Origin: Flavobacterium sp. CFS9
GTDB taxonomy: Bacteria; Bacteroidota; Bacteroidia; Flavobacteriales; Flavobacteriaceae
NCBI RefSeq assembly: GCF_041154745.1
Contig: NZ_AP031573.1
Coordinates: forward strand, 2,046,001-2,110,000
Length of the DNA: 64,000 nt
Direction of reading: 5' to 3'
Shown: piece after piece, positions 63,139 to 64,000 of the stretch
Numbering within the stretch: position 1 is the first letter of the stretch
How the letters are laid out: each line of letters begins with the position of its first letter
Translations under genes and position numbers: made by a program
Notes under the pieces: model-generated
The model's input: only the letters and a program-made list of their open reading frames with translations
Databases searched by the model: none
Told to the model about the DNA's origin: nothing

Positions 63139-63534
63139 ATGGATCAAGCTTTATATTCTGAAGTAACTTTAAAATATTTGATACAAAATCATATTGAATT
63201 TTCAGAAAACGTTGATTTTAAAGAAGATAAATCTTTTGAGTGTTCTGTAAAAAGTATGAGTGGAAACAGATTTTTGTGGATCTCGACTTATGATTTGGAA
63301 ATAACGATTGGTTTTGAAAATTCTGAAAAAGAATGTGATTGGCATTTCCATATAGGATCATCGGGAGGAAATAATCAGCATGAAGAATTAAAAGAATTGA
63401 CTAAAGAGCTGAATAAAATTTTAAGCAATGAACAGGTTTTTATTTTAGAAAATGATAAATATATTCCATTTGATAAAAATGAAAGGTCAGCTGTAAAAGA
63501 AAATAAAAAGCTTTTTGTGTGGGGTGAGATATAA
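63139..63534 (+). CDS. Small cytoplasmic protein of unknown function
   Basis: 131 residues, no signal peptide or membrane segment, acidic. It contains CSVKSMSGNRFLWISTYDLEITIGFE and ECDWHFHIGSSGGNNQHEELKELTKELNKIL, an alpha/beta profile with a conserved-looking His-Phe-His segment. I do not recognise the family. The size and acidity resemble immunity proteins of contact-dependent toxins, but there is no toxin gene nearby, so that is only a thought. Flanked by inverted dispersed repeats. Confidence 0.75.
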   Translation: MDQALYSEVTLKYLIQNHIEFSENVDFKEDKSFECSVKSMSGNRFLWISTYDLEITIGFENSEKECDWHFHIGSSGGNNQHEELKELTKELNKILSNEQVFILENDKYIPFDKNERSAVKENKKLFVWGEI

Positions 63535-63539
63535 GAATT

Positions 63540-63578
63540 TAAAACCTTAGAATCTTAGTAGCTCAGCACCTTAGCCAC
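63540..63578. repeat. Dispersed repeat, right inverted copy
   Basis: AAAACCTTAGAATCTTAGTAGCTCAGCACCTTAGCC; its reverse complement (GGCTAAGGTGCTGAG...) matches the left copy at 63079-63115. It may form a hairpin 3' of the small gene or mark a mobile unit. Confidence 0.6.
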
Positions 63579-63579
63579 T

Positions 63580-63933
63580 CTACCTGTAATGCTTCCGAAA
63601 CCAAACCTTCTGCCATTCTCTTTTTAAAATCAAAAAAGAAACCTGCTCGGCTAAGATTACCAAATCAGAACCGTCGAGTTTTTTGATTTCATTTTCAGGC
63701 ACATCAATAATGTAAAGCAGATTGAGGTATTCGGCAAATTTGTACTGAATCATTCTGTAGATTTTCTCGTGAAGCTGGATTTTTAGTTCTTCGGGAGAAA
63801 TACTCATCGGAAAATCTATTCCTTCGTTGGCTAAATTAAAGTCTTTGTTGATTTGCTCAATCAGACTTAAATATAGATTTTCGCTTTCGGCATCAGCCAA
63901 TAAAATATCGGTATTTGCAGGAATTGGAAACAT
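63580..63933 (-). CDS. Conserved small protein of unknown function
   Basis: 117 residues, cytoplasmic, mainly helical. It starts MFPIPANTDILLADAESENLYLSLIEQINKDF; the C-terminus is basic (KREWQKVWFRKHYR). No motif was recognised. The frame is clean and opens just before a short AT-rich promoter region at the window edge, so it is probably a real gene typical of flavobacteria. Confidence 0.78.
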   Translation of the reverse strand: MFPIPANTDILLADAESENLYLSLIEQINKDFNLANEGIDFPMSISPEELKIQLHEKIYRMIQYKFAEYLNLLYIIDVPENEIKKLDGSDLVILAEQVSFLILKREWQKVWFRKHYR

Positions 63934-64000
63934 TGAGGCTTTTTAAGAATTGGCGCAAAGTTAAAACTAAAAAATCATTTAACAGTCGATTCTCTTTCAA

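Overview
The window reads as a chromosomal segment of a Flavobacterium-like member of the Bacteroidota. The DNA is AT-rich, Shine-Dalgarno sites are essentially absent, promoters carry TAnnTTTG -7 boxes, and secreted proteins end in type IX secretion (T9SS) C-terminal domains. The SDR-type L-threonine dehydrogenase and the 14-gene nuo operon with a short NuoG also fit this group. No rRNA, tRNA, CRISPR array or intact transposase was seen. The whole annotation comes from reading sequence and motifs; no database search was run.

Layout. 1-5.1 kb: two paralogous secreted leucine-rich-repeat proteins on the minus strand, the first running off the left edge, both preceded by the same 24-bp block. 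5.3-14.8 kb: S8 peptidase, M1 peptidase, an XRE regulator, L-threonine dehydrogenase, a lipoprotein overlapping mfd. 14.8-15.5 kb: non-coding DNA with a candidate structured RNA and a long inverted-repeat element. 15.5-22.7 kb: housekeeping and catabolic genes (ACT-like protein, YraN, LD-carboxypeptidase, EEP nuclease, 3-hydroxyanthranilate dioxygenase, class II cyclic-nucleotide phosphodiesterase, ALDH7-type dehydrogenase). 22.8-25.6 kb: a T9SS-exported pectate lyase behind a LacI-type palindrome. 26.2-27.0 kb: a Bax-inhibitor-1 family membrane protein. 27.1-41.0 kb: the complete respiratory complex I operon nuoABCDEFGHIJKLMN, read on the minus strand and interrupted between nuoH and nuoI by a decayed ORF6N-domain gene. 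41.3 kb: a cold-shock protein.

41.9-48.1 kb is the most interesting part: a compact peptide natural-product (RiPP/bacteriocin-like) locus. A 55-residue precursor with a double-glycine leader (47406-47573), not obvious as a gene because it is so short, is followed by a 371-residue protein with an HQAGH motif and a downstream R...LLHALY motif. This resembles the HExxH-type peptide-modifying (proposed 2-oxoglutarate-dependent hydroxylase) family. Then come a TPR protein, a C39-peptidase ABC exporter and an HlyD adaptor, with a divergent XRE regulator. No radical SAM enzyme, lanthionine synthetase or ATP-grasp ligase is present, so the 371-residue protein is the only visible tailoring candidate.

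48.1-64 kb: aspS, a TlpA-like thioredoxin, a YwqK-like protein, a second copy of the long inverted-repeat element, and an iron-uptake operon (TonB-dependent siderophore receptor, DUF3325-like, DUF3649-like and two PepSY proteins) behind a Fur-box-like palindrome. The 2-oxoglutarate dehydrogenase genes odhA-odhB, a beta-barrel protein and two small proteins of unknown function complete the window.
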